DNA of 6,844 nt from Spirochaetota bacterium (GTDB lineage: Bacteria > Spirochaetota > UBA12135 > COTS27): NCBI GenBank assembly GCA_030621685.1, contig JAUXHF010000101.1, positions 1 through 6,844 on the forward strand, read 5' to 3'. The notes beneath the pieces were generated by a model, which had not been told where the DNA came from, searched no databases, and saw only the letters and a list, made by a program, of their open reading frames with translations. The position numbers and the translations under genes are program-made. Position 1 is the stretch's first letter. Each line of letters begins with the position of its first letter. This document shows positions 6,001-6,844 of the stretch, in pieces.

Positions 6001-6058
6001 AGGTATTTTTATGAAAATGCATTTTTAAATAGGTTTTTATGAAGCTAAAAAATGCACA
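6001..6058. repeat. Imperfect duplication of the ftsQ 3' end
   Basis: TTTTTATGAA occurs at 6006-6015 and again at 6034-6043, about 28 bases apart. In both copies AGGT lies just before it and AATGCA follows (6016-6021 and 6051-6056). The second copy contains the final serine codon and stop codon of ftsQ, so the first copy is a downstream echo of the gene end, including the same TCA-TAA. The first copy also creates the perfect 12-bp palindrome AAAATGCATTTT at 6014-6025. It is weaker than the arrays behind ftsZ and fliD but has the same layout. Confidence 0.55.
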
Positions 6059-6844
6059 TAGCGGCTGGAGACATCAATTTTGCGGAAATGAAGGCCTGCT
6101 TGAAGCATATATAAATAGGCATATCTAGCTTTACGTAATTTTTCTAAGTCAAGCTCATTGCCTAAATAAAAGGTGCGCTGACCATCCTTAGAGTAGAGGC
6201 GCATGCCAGCGTATTCATTTCGCAGGTTTATTCCAGAAAAAAGCGAGAAAAAATCTTGTTCTTCGCTAGGGAGATGGTCTATGAGCGCAAAAAATTGCTG
6301 CAAGCGGGCCTGCTGTCTTGCTAGAGACATAGTTTTTCTCGGTGGCTGTGAGGATGAGGTATTGGTATTGGTATTTTCGGTAACTTCTTGGTTTAACTTG
6401 TTCCAAGCTAAATTTTGCCTGGGCAGGGCAACTTCAATAATAAAATAATCGCCAAGTTTCATGTTTTGCAGGCCATTATTACGATATTCTTGGCTACTAG
6501 CCGGCTTTGTAACTATTGGAAGCCCTTCTTTGTTAAGTAAAGTGAATTGGATATTTGGCTTTTTGGTAGTTCCCAGAGCCTTGTTTTGTAGCAGAAAAAA
6601 TATTTTTTTTTCTGTAATTTTAATATCAAGAATATTAGGATAGCGGCGGCGTACTTGCACCTTTTCTATACTGGGAAGAGCGGATAGTTTTTTTTCTAAT
6701 GCTCTTGTATTTAGAAAAAGCAAGGAATCCCCAAGTTTTAAGTTTCCTAGCTTGGCAATCTGGTAAGGATTTGTTAGCTGTAAGCCTTCAATAATAATTT
6801 CTTCTAAGGCGAAAAGATGAAGTTTTTCTGCTGTTTGTTGTATA
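6037..6844 (-). CDS. ftsQ: Cell division protein FtsQ/DivIB, N-terminus beyond the window
   Basis: FtsQ/DivIB is a bitopic divisome protein whose extracytoplasmic POTRA domain links early and late division proteins. The frame stays open to the window edge at 6844, so the gene is partial; the TTG at 6723-6721 is an internal Leu codon, not the start. Its first 40 visible residues include LEEIIIEGLQLTNPYQIAKL. Read with LGDSLLFLNTRALEKKLSAL, SIEKVQVRRRYPNILDIKI and the TEKK that follows, this is a complete POTRA domain ending in the characteristic arginine and YPN signature. A beta-domain follows, ending with a stretch resembling FtsQ C-termini (SLFSGINLRNEYAGMRLY, later LEKLRKARYAYLYML and KIDVSSRYVHF). 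The middle carries an (NT)3 tract and a Ser/Gln/Pro-rich segment that look like an inserted flexible loop. The transmembrane helix and start must lie upstream. ftsA is next downstream, after 379 bp. Confidence 0.85.
   Translation of the reverse strand, partial: IQQTAEKLHLFALEEIIIEGLQLTNPYQIAKLGNLKLGDSLLFLNTRALEKKLSALPSIEKVQVRRRYPNILDIKITEKKIFFLLQNKALGTTKKPNIQFTLLNKEGLPIVTKPASSQEYRNNGLQNMKLGDYFIIEVALPRQNLAWNKLNQEVTENTNTNTSSSQPPRKTMSLARQQARLQQFFALIDHLPSEEQDFFSLFSGINLRNEYAGMRLYSKDGQRTFYLGNELDLEKLRKARYAYLYMLQAGLHFRKIDVSSRYVHFLAS
6358..6375 (-). repeat. Perfect triple six-base repeat coding for (Asn-Thr)3 in ftsQ
   Basis: GGTATT occurs three times in a row on the plus strand and encodes NTNTNT in the ftsQ product, within a polar, probably flexible stretch after the POTRA domain. 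Unit loss or gain would keep the frame and add or remove Asn-Thr pairs. Confidence 0.85.

Noticed and set aside
6721..6723. TTG as the start of ftsQ
   Set aside because: The frame is open to the window edge and the 40 codons before the TTG encode the first half of a POTRA domain, so the true start lies outside the window.

Overview
The window is a piece of a bacterial division (dcw) cluster. All four recognisable genes lie on the minus strand, so they read from high to low coordinates: ftsQ/divIB (6844 to 6037, cut by the window edge), ftsA (5657 to 4362), ftsZ (4216 to 2774) and a long fliD-type flagellar filament cap gene (2386 to 137). No IS element, transposase, CRISPR array or rRNA was seen. 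The ftsQ-ftsA-ftsZ order is the classical one. A flagellar cap gene directly after ftsZ, moderate-to-low GC content and an enlarged FliD suggest a flagellated spirochaete (Treponema/Spirochaeta-like). This is inference from gene content and remembered gene order, not a phylogenetic result.

FtsZ would form the polymerising GTPase ring and FtsA would tether it to the membrane; a C-terminal amphipathic tail on FtsA and the conserved C-terminal peptide of FtsZ are both visible. FtsQ would be the POTRA-domain divisome linker. FliD would cap the growing flagellar filament, which is periplasmic in spirochaetes. The pairing puts cell division next to flagellar assembly.

Unlike compact dcw operons, the genes are separated by long spacers (379, 145 and 387 bp). 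The spacer downstream of each gene carries repeats. Two arrays are clear. Nine 13-bp units run into the last codon and stop codon of fliD. About six 56-67-bp units follow ftsZ, and each is a near-copy of the last codons and stop codon of ftsZ. The 3' end of ftsQ has a shorter, weaker stop-including duplication, and the ftsA end has a degenerate one. This recurrent expansion of gene 3' ends, with the stop codon inside the repeat, is the most unusual signal in the window.

The ftsQ-ftsA spacer holds two more items. One is a GCTAG-rich block able to form alternative hairpins (about 5908-5971). The other is a very AT-rich stretch with a TATAAT box followed at once by a perfect dyad, a possible ftsA promoter with an operator. 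The first 25 bases, beyond the fliD array, hold nothing assignable.
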